A DNA stretch of 64,000 nt from Streptomyces longisporoflavus. Lineage in GTDB: Bacteria; Actinomycetota; Actinomycetes; Streptomycetales; Streptomycetaceae. Positions 26,661 to 35,102 of the stretch are shown here, piece after piece (positions within the stretch are counted from its first letter, which is position 1; every line of letters begins with the position of its first letter). A program made the position numbers and the translations under genes. The notes under the pieces are model-generated. The model did not search any database, was not told where the DNA came from, and saw only the letters and a program-made list of their open reading frames with translations. The stretch is taken from the NCBI RefSeq assembly GCF_014649775.1, contig NZ_BMTR01000002.1:124001-188000 (forward strand). Reading direction: 5' to 3'.

Positions 26661-27956
26661 TCAGACGGCACTGAGCGGATGCGCCGCCGTCGCCGAACGC
26701 GGGGGCCAGGCCCTGGGAGCCAGGATGCCCAGGACGTAGGCACGCGCGACGAGGGCGGGGCGGGTGGCGGCGTCCAGGAGTTCCCGAAGGCGGCTGAGGT
26801 GGTAGTCGACCGTCTGCCGGGACAGCTTCAGCGACGTGGCGATGTCACCGTTGCTGCTGCCCTCCGCCAGGAGCGAGAGGATGCGGATCTGCGCGGCGGT
26901 GAGCGCCGGATGAGCCTCGTGGGCCAGGCTCTGGTGGGTGACGACGGCCCAGACGTGCCGGGCCCGGCCGGCGGAATGGCCGATCGTGGTCAGGTGGAGC
27001 TGCGCTCGGCGCTGCAGCCCCCGGGAGTCGACGAGCACCGCGGACGTCTCCACCCGTCTGACACGGCGGGCTATCAGACCGTTCCACCGGCGGTGCAGCC
27101 GGTCGAGATCGGGTTCGGGGGCGAGCAGGGTGTGGGCACGCCGGCCGACCAGATCGGACATGTTGAGGCGGAACACTTCGGCGGCCGCGGCGCTCGCCTC
27201 GATGACGCGTCCGTTCGCCGAGAGCAGCGCGCAGGGCAGGCCGCTGTGGTCGCGCAGGGCCCGCAGGTTCTCCTCGGCCTCCTGGCGCTGGACCGTGGCG
27301 CGCAGCTGGTCGGTGACATCCACGTAGATCCCCGCGACACAGGTCTGCCCGTTCTCCCGTACGGGGAAGCGATGGCCCACCGCCCGGCCCGCGCTGCCGT
27401 CCTGGCGCCGGTAGCCCAGGGTGTGGCGCACCGCCGTACCCCGCGTGAGGATCTCCTGGTCGAGGGCGCGGAACTGGCCGGCGTCGGCGGGTGTGTCGAA
27501 GTCCTCGATGCACTTGCCGACGACGTGTTCCGGAGCAGTGCCGTAGAGGTGCGCGTAGGCGTGGTTGGCCCATAGATAGCGTCCGTCGCAGTCCCGGATG
27601 AAGGCGGCGGCCGGGGCGAGGTCCACCAGCTCCGCGAAGGCCGCATAGCGGCGCGGGGCCGATGCCCGGGCATCGACCTCCACCGCCAGGCCGCACCTGC
27701 GGTTGTGGACCTCACCCTCCTCGATGGGCCAGCTGACGTCGAAGGTGCGGTCGTCGAAGCGGGCCTGGCAGCGGCCCTCCCCCAGCGGCTTCGCCGGGGC
27801 CGCGAGTTCCTGGCGCATCCGGTCGAGGAAACGCTGCGCCGTGTCCGTATCGGCGAAGGCACCGCCTCCTCGCTCGAGCACCTGCCACAGATCGTCGACT
27901 TCCCACCAGAACACGGGAAGGTGCTCCAGCAGGGCCTTGAGGCTGGAATCGTCCAC
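26661..27956 (-). CDS. PAS-PAS-LuxR regulator
   Basis: 431 residues from a GTG at 27954-27956. About 100 N-terminal residues without a recognised domain are followed by a PAS domain (AAFAELVDLAPAAAFIRDCD onward, about 104-215), a second PAS (ALRDHSGLPCALLSANGRVI onward, about 230-345) and a C-terminal LuxR helix-turn-helix (LTAAQIRILSLLAEGSSNGD then IATSLKLSRQTVDYHLSRLR). There is no receiver domain, so it probably senses a small ligand directly. It is divergent from the ATP-grasp/dikinase/MFS genes and separated from them by two perfect palindromes; regulation of that cluster is inferred. Confidence 0.88.
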   Translation of the reverse strand: MDDSSLKALLEHLPVFWWEVDDLWQVLERGGGAFADTDTAQRFLDRMRQELAAPAKPLGEGRCQARFDDRTFDVSWPIEEGEVHNRRCGLAVEVDARASAPRRYAAFAELVDLAPAAAFIRDCDGRYLWANHAYAHLYGTAPEHVVGKCIEDFDTPADAGQFRALDQEILTRGTAVRHTLGYRRQDGSAGRAVGHRFPVRENGQTCVAGIYVDVTDQLRATVQRQEAEENLRALRDHSGLPCALLSANGRVIEASAAAAEVFRLNMSDLVGRRAHTLLAPEPDLDRLHRRWNGLIARRVRRVETSAVLVDSRGLQRRAQLHLTTIGHSAGRARHVWAVVTHQSLAHEAHPALTAAQIRILSLLAEGSSNGDIATSLKLSRQTVDYHLSRLRELLDAATRPALVARAYVLGILAPRAWPPRSATAAHPLSAV

Positions 27957-28279
27957 AGCGGTCTCCGTCCGTATACGACTGACTGACGCTCAGTCACAGC
28001 GCATTGGATAACCCGCCCCGGCCCCGCGCACGCCCGCTGCCCGGCCGGTGTCCCGAAATGGCGGCTGGTCTCGGCCGCCCGGCACAGCGCGCGACTCAGG
28101 CATTTGCCTGAGTCGCAGACGCCCGCGGCGGCGCAGCGCGCCCCGTCGGCCTGGTCCCCTTGAGTGAGCGGGTGAACACGCCCCGCCACACGAACGCCGG
28201 GAGATTTCCCCGGCTCCACAGGTATCGCCGCGGCAGCGAGCGATACGCACCCACCGGATGAATCAGGAGACGAACTTCA
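27957..28279. promoter_or_regulatory. Divergent promoter region with two perfect palindromes
   Basis: 323 bp between the LuxR gene and the ATP-grasp gene. TGACTGA-CGC-TCAGTCA occupies 27980-27996, 24 bases before the LuxR start. A longer repeat with 12-bp arms GCGACTCAGGCA / TGCCTGAGTCGC and a two-base centre occupies 28091-28116. Both have operator geometry; the second is too tight (two-base loop) and has no gene ending at it to be a normal terminator. Confidence 0.7.
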
Positions 28280-29653
28280 GTGAGCAAGGTGCTGTTAGTG
28301 CATGCCAAGGGTGGCCCGCCGCTGGGTCACGTCCTGTCCCGGACGGCCGCGAGGGCTCAGGTGCATCTGCTGGCGCTCAGCGCTCTTCCTCCCTCCGTCA
28401 TGGACACCGCCCGGGGCCTGTGCGCCTCGATCACTGTGCCCTCCGAGGCGCAGCGCTCCGACCTGGTGTCCCTGATCGTCTCGGAGGCCGAGGCCGTGGG
28501 AGCGGACGCGGTGCTCACCTTCTCCGAGTACGCGGTCGTGGCCGTCGCCGAGGCGTGCCGGACGCTCGGTCTTGCGGGGGCGGGCAGCGCCGCCGCACTC
28601 GCCCGTGACAAGCGGCTGATGCGGCGCACCTGGCAGGAACACGGCCTGCCGCAGCCCCAGTTCCGCCCCGTAGCCACGGAGGCGGAACTGCACACGGCGG
28701 CCCGCGAGCTGCCCTGCCCGCTGCTGCTCAAAGCGGCCTGGAGCGCGGGGTCCACCGCGCACCAGATCATCCGCTCCCCGCGCGAGGTGTCCGCGGCCTG
28801 GGCCCGGTCCCGTGCCGTGATGGCCGAATCAGCCCAGCTGGGCTACGCGGAACTGCACGTCGCCGAGGCCGACGCGGACTTCGTGGTCGAACAGATCGTG
28901 ACCGGCACCGCCGCGCACTGGTTCGACGAGCCCGGCTGGGGCGACTACGTCAGTGTCGAGGGCGTCGTGGCGGACGGCGTTTTCCACCCGGTGTGCCTCA
29001 GCGGCCGGATGCCCACCATCGAGCCGTTCACCGAGCGGGCCGGCATCACGCCCGCGCTGCTCCCCCAAGACGCCCAGGACCGGATCGTGGATCTCGCGCG
29101 CCGCGCCGTGGACGCGCTCGGCCTGCGTGACTGCGGGACCCACACCGAGATCAAACTCGGTGCGGACGGCAGCATGTGGCTGATCGAGACAGCGGCCCGG
29201 TTCGGCGGCGCGATGACCGTGCCCCAGATCGAGGAGGTCTTCGGGCTCGACCTGACCGGCATGCTCGTCGAGCACCTCCTGGGACGCCCGGTGACCTGGC
29301 CCGAGCAGGCCCTCACCCCGGAGCAGGCGCGCGGCGCGGCGGGCTCCCTCGTCGTCCTGGCGGTCGACGGCCACGGCGAGGCCTGGCAGGACCGCAGGAT
29401 CTGGGACTTCCCCGCCGTCGCGGCACGCGTGCCCCTGAGCCGGGACAGCGAGCTGTCGGTGGTCAAGGAGAGTTCCCTCCCCGACGGCAGCATCGTGCCG
29501 GTCTACGACCCGGCCGCGGGCGCCAACACCATGGCCGCCCTGTGCCTGCTCTCGGCCGCCGACCCGCGCACGGTGCTCCACGACTTCCAGTCCCTCGTCC
29601 ACGCCCTGCCCCGGGTACTGCCCGCCGCGCGGAACCAGGAGGTTCCGGCATGA
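28280..29653 (+). CDS. ATP-grasp carboxylate-amine ligase
   Basis: 457 residues from the GTG at 28280 (AGGAGA upstream). It has an N-terminal pre-ATP-grasp fold, then ATP-grasp motifs: LARDKRLMRRTWQEHGLPQP, PCPLLLKAAWSAGSTAH (ATP-binding Lys), DFVVEQIVTG, and the Mg site GTHTEIKLGADGSMWLIETAARFGGAM. Such enzymes activate a carboxylate as acyl phosphate and join it to an amine, as in BacD-type dipeptide ligases. It is the first of three overlapping genes: its stop shares ATGA with the dikinase-like gene. Substrates unknown. Could also be a peptide- or amide-forming tailoring enzyme. Confidence 0.88.
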   Translation: MSKVLLVHAKGGPPLGHVLSRTAARAQVHLLALSALPPSVMDTARGLCASITVPSEAQRSDLVSLIVSEAEAVGADAVLTFSEYAVVAVAEACRTLGLAGAGSAAALARDKRLMRRTWQEHGLPQPQFRPVATEAELHTAARELPCPLLLKAAWSAGSTAHQIIRSPREVSAAWARSRAVMAESAQLGYAELHVAEADADFVVEQIVTGTAAHWFDEPGWGDYVSVEGVVADGVFHPVCLSGRMPTIEPFTERAGITPALLPQDAQDRIVDLARRAVDALGLRDCGTHTEIKLGADGSMWLIETAARFGGAMTVPQIEEVFGLDLTGMLVEHLLGRPVTWPEQALTPEQARGAAGSLVVLAVDGHGEAWQDRRIWDFPAVAARVPLSRDSELSVVKESSLPDGSIVPVYDPAAGANTMAALCLLSAADPRTVLHDFQSLVHALPRVLPAARNQEVPA

Positions 29654-31692
29654 CCGCCCAGCTGTTCACCGGCCCGTCCGAACCGGCCACCGACCGCACG
29701 GTCATCGGCGAGAACCTCTCGCTGCCGCTCTTCCGCACCCTCTCCGGCGTCCTGGCAGGCCACCCCTACCTCAAAGTCGTCGTCGACCGTGCCGAGAACA
29801 CCTGGCACCTGCTCGACACCGCCGCGCACCCCTTCCACGTCAACTACATCGCCACCCGCGTCCTGGGCATGGAACTGACCGCCCTGGACGCGGATCTCGA
29901 CGCGTTCAACGCCTCCGTCTACATGGACCCCGGGCGCCGGTTCCTGCTCGGCGTGCTCTCCCTGCACACCGAGCAGGAGGCGGAGGGACGCGAACGCACC
30001 TTCCTCGTCCTGGAGACCACCGAGGCCGACACCATGATCGGTGAACTCCTCGCCTTCTTCTACGAGTTCGTGCGCACCCGGGTGGACGGCAGGCTGCCGC
30101 TGCTGCTCAAGCCCGCCAACCACGGGCAGGAGGAGGCCCTTGCCGCCATCAGCGAACTGCGCGTGCCGCGCATCCTGAGCCACCAACTCTTCGGCACAAA
30201 GACCCGCACCCCGCTGAACGTCGGTGAGGCCACCGGGCGGCTGCGGTTCTTCCCCACGCACGAGGCGTACACGGCGGCCGAGGCCGGGCTCGGTTGGGCG
30301 GACATCGTGGCCATGCCGTGCCTGCCCGACGACGTGCCCCGGGTGGCTGGATTCCTCAACACCGCGCCGATCACCCCGCTCTCCCACACCAACGTCCTCG
30401 CTTCCGGCTGGGGCATACCCAACGCCATCGTGCGTGACCTGGAACAACTCATCGAGAAGGACGGCCTGGACGGCGCATGGGTGCGCTACCGGGTGCGCGA
30501 AGACGCGATATCCCTCGAACGCCTCGATGACGAGCCGGCCCTGCACGCTCCGGCCTGGCACCAGCAGCGCATCCGCCTCGAACCGCCCCTGCTCGAAGAC
30601 GCCCCCGTCCTGGCCCTGCACCGGCTGCGCGCCGCGGACCGCGACCGGTACGGCACCAAGGCGGCCAACCTCGGCGAGCTGCACCACGTACTGGACAGCC
30701 GCACGGCCGACCTGACCCGCTTCTACGGGCGGCCCCGCCCGCCGCGCGAGAACCTCTACGGACACCTCGCGGCCCGCCTCGGCCTGAGCAGCGCACCCTC
30801 TCCCGCCGAACTCCGCGCCCGAGCGGCCGAATTCGTGGCCGCATCCGTGGGCGCCCCGCAGGGCGTCGCCCTCCCCTTCGCCCTCCAGCAGCGATTCCTC
30901 GCCTCCTCCCCCGCTCTCCAGCAGGGCATCGGCAAGCTCAAGATGGCACTCGAACTCGACGCCACCGACGTCCTGGACTCGCTGTGCCTGCAACTCCAGC
31001 ACCTGATCCGCAACACGCCCGTACCCGACGCCGTCACCGCGCAGATCAGCCAGGCCTTCACCGCCGCCGCGGCCTCGCGCGGACGCCTGGTGGTGCGCTC
31101 CTCGTCCAACGCCGAGGACCTGCCCGGATTCTCCGCGGCCGGTGTCTACGACTCCGTGACCACCGTCCACGGCACCGGCGAACTCCTGGACGCCGTACGC
31201 CAGGTGTGGGCCTCCCTGGTGTCGCCCCGCAGCGTGCGCCTGCGCCACCAGGTCGGCATCTCCCTGGACGACACCTACATGGGCGTGATCATCCAGGAGT
31301 ATGTGCCCGCCTCCCTCGGCGGCGTCCTGGTGACCTGCAACCCGACCCGCCGCGAGGACTTCCGCAACGTCTATCTCAACTGCTCCCCCGGCTCCCCGGA
31401 GCAGGTGGTCGACGGGACGGTCCTGCCGCAGCAGTACCTGTACAACACCGTGGAGGGCGGCGGGCGCACCGTCGCCCTGGGCTCCTGGAGCGACGGGCTT
31501 CCCGCCGCCACGCGTGCCCGGCTCGCCGATCTGTCCCTGACCGGCCGGCTCCTTCAGTCCCACTTCAGCGCGTCCGGCGCCAGTGCGTCCGGCTCCGGCG
31601 CGTCCGACGTGGACCGGCCGCTGGACATCGAGTGGCTGATGACCGAGCAGGGCGACTTCCGGCTGGTCCAGATCCGCCCGTACGCGCTGTGA
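29650..31692 (+). CDS. Dikinase-like protein: phosphohistidine domain before PPDK/PEPS ATP-binding domain
   Basis: 680 residues. The first 190 residues are unrecognised. A swivelling-domain motif ITPLSHTNVLASGWGIPNAI (241-260) places His246 where PEP synthase and PPDK carry the phosphorylated His. A PPDK_N nucleotide-binding domain follows: YGTKAANLGEL (334-344), LVVRSSSNAEDLPGFSAAGVY (about 480-500) and DIEWLMTEQGDFRLVQIRPY at the end. The PEP/pyruvate TIM barrel is missing. This order is the reverse of PEP synthase and rifampin phosphotransferase and like glucan-water dikinases. Predicted to phosphorylate an unknown acceptor with ATP. Overlaps both neighbours by four bases, so it is translationally coupled. 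Confidence 0.8.
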   Translation: MTAQLFTGPSEPATDRTVIGENLSLPLFRTLSGVLAGHPYLKVVVDRAENTWHLLDTAAHPFHVNYIATRVLGMELTALDADLDAFNASVYMDPGRRFLLGVLSLHTEQEAEGRERTFLVLETTEADTMIGELLAFFYEFVRTRVDGRLPLLLKPANHGQEEALAAISELRVPRILSHQLFGTKTRTPLNVGEATGRLRFFPTHEAYTAAEAGLGWADIVAMPCLPDDVPRVAGFLNTAPITPLSHTNVLASGWGIPNAIVRDLEQLIEKDGLDGAWVRYRVREDAISLERLDDEPALHAPAWHQQRIRLEPPLLEDAPVLALHRLRAADRDRYGTKAANLGELHHVLDSRTADLTRFYGRPRPPRENLYGHLAARLGLSSAPSPAELRARAAEFVAASVGAPQGVALPFALQQRFLASSPALQQGIGKLKMALELDATDVLDSLCLQLQHLIRNTPVPDAVTAQISQAFTAAAASRGRLVVRSSSNAEDLPGFSAAGVYDSVTTVHGTGELLDAVRQVWASLVSPRSVRLRHQVGISLDDTYMGVIIQEYVPASLGGVLVTCNPTRREDFRNVYLNCSPGSPEQVVDGTVLPQQYLYNTVEGGGRTVALGSWSDGLPAATRARLADLSLTGRLLQSHFSASGASASGSGASDVDRPLDIEWLMTEQGDFRLVQIRPYAL

Positions 31693-33044
31693 GGGCGCGC
31701 TTCGGCCGGTCCGGGGCGGATACCGGCCTCACGGCCACCGCCCGCCGGATCATCCGGCTCAACTACGGCTTCCAGCTGCTGTTCAACCTGCTGTGGTGGA
31801 TGCCGGTGTTCTACGCCTTCCAGAAGGCGGCAGGACTCTCGGACGCACAGATCTTCGGCATCCAGAGCATCTACTACGTGGCCTTCTGCCTGTTCGAGAT
31901 CCCGACCGGCCTGATCGCCGACCGGATCGGCACCCGCAACTGCCTGCGGGCCGGGGCGGTGGTCATGACGGCGGCGAACCTGGCTCCGGTCATCAGCGCC
32001 TCGTACACCGGCTTCCTCGTCCACTTCCTGGCCATCGCCGCGGGACGTTCCCTGACCTCGGGAGCGGCGAGCGCCTACCTGTACGACGGTCTGCGGGCCG
32101 AGAAGTGCGACGAGCACTACCTCAAGGCGGAGGGCACCGCGCGGGCTCTCGGGCTTGCGGCGAAGGTCGTGTGCTGGCCGCTGGTCGGTCCCCTCATGGC
32201 CCTCGCACACACGGCCCCGTACGTGCTCAGCGCCGCCAGCGCGGCGGGCTCCCTAGCCTGCGCCGTCGCGCTGCCCCGGCTCGCGGGGCCGGACGCCCGT
32301 ACGGGCAGCGCGGCCGACCGCAGGGACGGCGGGCGCAGGGGCGGCGCGTTCCTGCGGGACGCGGGCTCGGCACTGCGCTGCGTCGCCTCCTCGCGGTGGC
32401 TGGCCCTGGTGATGGTGCAGGGCGTCGCGGTCTTCACGCTGTCGCGGATCTGCCAGGTCAACCTCTTCCAGCCGATCCTCCTCGACCACGGCATCGCGGA
32501 GGCTTCGCACGGTGGAGTGCTTGCCGCGATGACGGTGGCGGAGGCGGTGGCCTCGGCCCGTCCGCAGTGGCTGAGCCGTCGGCTGCCACCGGTCGCCTGG
32601 GTCTCGATCCTCAGCCTCGCGCTCGCGGGCACTCTGGCGGCCATGACGCTCGGCGGCCCGTGGGCCGTGGTCGCGCTGCTCTGCCTGTTCGCCGCCGCGA
32701 CCGGCTTCGCCTACCCCGTCCAGCGCAAGCTGGTGAACGACGCGGTGCCCGCCGACGCCCCGCGCGCCACGCTCCTCTCGGTCGAGAGCATCGTGGACCG
32801 CGCGGTGTGCGCGCTGGCCGCGGTCGCCGCGGGCGCCTACCTCTCCGCCGGGCAGCTGGATGCCCTGCTGTGGCACAGCGCGCTGGCGACGGCGGTGCTG
32901 CTCGGGATCTTCCAACTGCTGCTGCGCAGCGGTCTGGTCGAGCGGGGCCGGGAGGCACCCCCCACGGAAGCTCTGGCCGTGCGCGCCGAGGCCCCAAAGG
33001 CCGTGGAAGCGGACAGAGTTGGACGCCGGCGGTCGCGGCCGTAG
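31689..33044 (+). CDS. MFS transporter, third gene of the ATP-grasp cluster
   Basis: 451 residues from a GTG (31689) that overlaps the dikinase stop (GTGA). About twelve hydrophobic segments; IPTGLIADRIGTRNCLRAG is MFS motif A. Coupled directly to the ligase and dikinase genes, it is most simply an exporter of their product, as BacE is in bacilysin clusters. The long C-terminal tail after the last helix (from ERGREAPPTE) is charged and probably cytoplasmic. Confidence 0.87.
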   Translation: MRARFGRSGADTGLTATARRIIRLNYGFQLLFNLLWWMPVFYAFQKAAGLSDAQIFGIQSIYYVAFCLFEIPTGLIADRIGTRNCLRAGAVVMTAANLAPVISASYTGFLVHFLAIAAGRSLTSGAASAYLYDGLRAEKCDEHYLKAEGTARALGLAAKVVCWPLVGPLMALAHTAPYVLSAASAAGSLACAVALPRLAGPDARTGSAADRRDGGRRGGAFLRDAGSALRCVASSRWLALVMVQGVAVFTLSRICQVNLFQPILLDHGIAEASHGGVLAAMTVAEAVASARPQWLSRRLPPVAWVSILSLALAGTLAAMTLGGPWAVVALLCLFAAATGFAYPVQRKLVNDAVPADAPRATLLSVESIVDRAVCALAAVAAGAYLSAGQLDALLWHSALATAVLLGIFQLLLRSGLVERGREAPPTEALAVRAEAPKAVEADRVGRRRSRP

Positions 33045-33062
33045 CCGTGGGGCGGGCCTCGA

Positions 33063-33716
33063 TCAGGCGGAGCGGCGGCCGAGGAGTTCGACCAACCCCA
33101 CCGGCAGGAACGCGGGCCGGTGGGGCCTGCCGACCTGGTACGGCACGAAGCCCAGCGAGGAGGCCACGGTGACCTCCTCGGCCGTCTCCGCCTGGTAGAC
33201 GACCCGGCAGTGGCCAGCATCAGCCTTCGCCCGCTGCCAGAGGGCGGGCGCCGGTTTACGTTCGGCCTCGGTCCGCGGAGTCAGAATCCGGTCGCCGAAG
33301 TCCTTCCAGGCGAAGGGCTCAGCCCCTTGCCACGTGGTATCGACTTCCTTCTTCAGCCTGGCGGCACGCTCGGCGTCGGTCGTGCCCCAGGAGGACGGGA
33401 CATTGGTGATCAGGCCGACCCTGATGTGGCGTTCGCGCAGGGCCCGCAGGTAGGAGGCGGCGCCGGGCTGATAGCCGGTGCTTCCGTCTCCAGCGGTGTG
33501 CACCAGGGTCTCGCCCAGGTCGAAGTACACGACGGGGCAGTCGCATTCGACACCTGTACGCGCGACGGAGGGCGCCGCCGCCACCTCGCCCGCGTCCACC
33601 GGTGCAGCCGCCACCGGCGGGGCCGCACTCGCTGCGGCGCACAGCACGCTCGACACCAGGGCAGCGCCCAGCGCCATGCGCACACGGACCGAGCCCTGCA
33701 AGGCGGTTCTGTTCAT
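33063..33716 (-). CDS. Secreted HAD-like protein with altered motif I
   Basis: 217 residues with a signal peptide (MALGAALVSSVLCAAASAA region). Motif I reads VVYFDLGETLVHT: the first Asp is present, but the second Asp of the DxDx(T/V) signature is Gly. Motif II is VGLITNVPSSW, with Lys in ERKPAPALWQ and a late VYQAETAEEV segment. Without the second Asp the usual phosphatase general acid/base is absent, so it may be a non-phosphatase HAD or inactive. It converges on the MFS gene. Confidence 0.75.
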   Translation of the reverse strand: MNRTALQGSVRVRMALGAALVSSVLCAAASAAPPVAAAPVDAGEVAAAPSVARTGVECDCPVVYFDLGETLVHTAGDGSTGYQPGAASYLRALRERHIRVGLITNVPSSWGTTDAERAARLKKEVDTTWQGAEPFAWKDFGDRILTPRTEAERKPAPALWQRAKADAGHCRVVYQAETAEEVTVASSLGFVPYQVGRPHRPAFLPVGLVELLGRRSA

Positions 33717-33984
33717 GGCGTCGTCGCCCCTCTCCTGGCGCACCACGAGGATGCGAATGTCCGGTACATGACACCGACCGCAGCGGTCCAGAGCGCTCTA
33801 CCCCTGAACACCGTGCGGCACGCCGGTTACGCGCGTCCGGGGCACTCTCGCCGATCACCCGGGCGGCCTTGGTGTCCGCGCCATGTGTCATTATGCGGAC
33901 GCGCGCCCCTGGGGAGTGGGCCGCGGTTCGCTGATTGCCAGGGGGTTGGGGATGGGTGCGGGTACGGAGCCGGAGGGCTGGTCC

Positions 33985-35052
33985 ATGTCCGATGAGGAGT
34001 GGGAGCGTTTCCTGCGCGAGTCGATGGCCGGAACGGCCGACGCGCCCAGGGAACCGTCCGCGCGGGCCCGCGACGTGGCGAAGCGGCTGCGCGCGGAGCC
34101 CGGCCGCGATGCGGAGGGCTGGCGCTCCTACACGCCCGCACGTCCCAAGCGGCGCAGGGGTTGGTACGTGGTCGGGCTGCTGGCCGCGCTGGTGCTCCTT
34201 GCGGTGGCGCTCGCGCCGGGGCGGATGGTGGACCTGGTCACCGGAGACGACTCCGACTCCACGCCGCTGGCCTCCGAGACCGCACGGCCGACCCAGGCGC
34301 CCCCGACGGGGTCGGCCCAACGCCCCACCGAGAAGGAGCCGTTCCGCGGTTCGCCGGCGGCGAGGTGGGCGAACGGAGCGGCGGGGATCACCGTACCGAA
34401 GGCCAGGGCGGTCGGCTGGATGAGCGCGGCCGAGGTCGAGCGGGCCCTCGCCCGCAGCCGGGACTTCCTCGTGTCGTCCGGTCTGGACCGCGGGGTGCTG
34501 CGGGGCGAGCGTCCCGAGAAGGCGATGGCACTGATCAACCCGCATCAGAAGGACGTCCAAGTCTTCCTGAAGACCGCGTTCCGCGCCCCGAGCGAGAAGA
34601 ACGACCCCCTTTACCTCTTCAGCCGCTTCCGGCCCTCCCGTACCCAAGTGGTCGGCGACATCGTGAAGACCCGGGGCCGCCTCAGCTACCGGGAGGGCGA
34701 GCGCGGCGCGCTCCAGGTGACCGCAGACGTCACCTTCGTCTACCCGACCACGCACGCGGACGCGGGCGGCGACGGCGAGATCGTGCGCACGGTCGTCCGG
34801 CGCGAGCTGATCCTGAGCTGGGACGACCCCGACAAGGTGATCACCGAGCCGGGCACGTTCTCGATCGTCTCGCACAAGTACGACATGACCAACGGCGGCT
34901 GCGGCGCCCCCACCGGCTACTTCACCCCGCCCTACGGCACGGACCGACGCGCGGACGTGGCCGACACGGAGATCGACCCCTACGACCGCAGCGCGCCGAT
35001 CGCGCGGGACAAGACCTCCGGGGGCGAGTGCAAGAAGGCGACGCGCTCCTAG
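33985..35052 (+). CDS. Single-pass membrane protein of unknown function
   Basis: 355 residues from the ATG at 33985, which has GGAGG eight bases upstream (an ATG at 33952 is an alternative). N-terminal cytoplasmic part (SDEEWERFLRESMAGTADAP), one membrane helix (WYVVGLLAALVLLAVALAPG, about 72-91), then a Thr/Pro-rich linker and an extracellular domain of about 230 residues ending in a Cys-containing KYDMTNGGCGAPTGYFTPPY region. This looks like a conserved Streptomyces family without an assigned role. Confidence 0.78.
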   Translation: MSDEEWERFLRESMAGTADAPREPSARARDVAKRLRAEPGRDAEGWRSYTPARPKRRRGWYVVGLLAALVLLAVALAPGRMVDLVTGDDSDSTPLASETARPTQAPPTGSAQRPTEKEPFRGSPAARWANGAAGITVPKARAVGWMSAAEVERALARSRDFLVSSGLDRGVLRGERPEKAMALINPHQKDVQVFLKTAFRAPSEKNDPLYLFSRFRPSRTQVVGDIVKTRGRLSYREGERGALQVTADVTFVYPTTHADAGGDGEIVRTVVRRELILSWDDPDKVITEPGTFSIVSHKYDMTNGGCGAPTGYFTPPYGTDRRADVADTEIDPYDRSAPIARDKTSGGECKKATRS

Positions 35053-35102
35053 CGGGCATCGGCCTGCCGACCGGTCTCGTGGCCGCCGCCCGCGATGCGG
35101 TC

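Noticed and set aside
28091..28116. Perfect palindrome considered as a terminator
   Set aside because: Two-base centre, no gene ends nearby, and it lies in a divergent promoter region.
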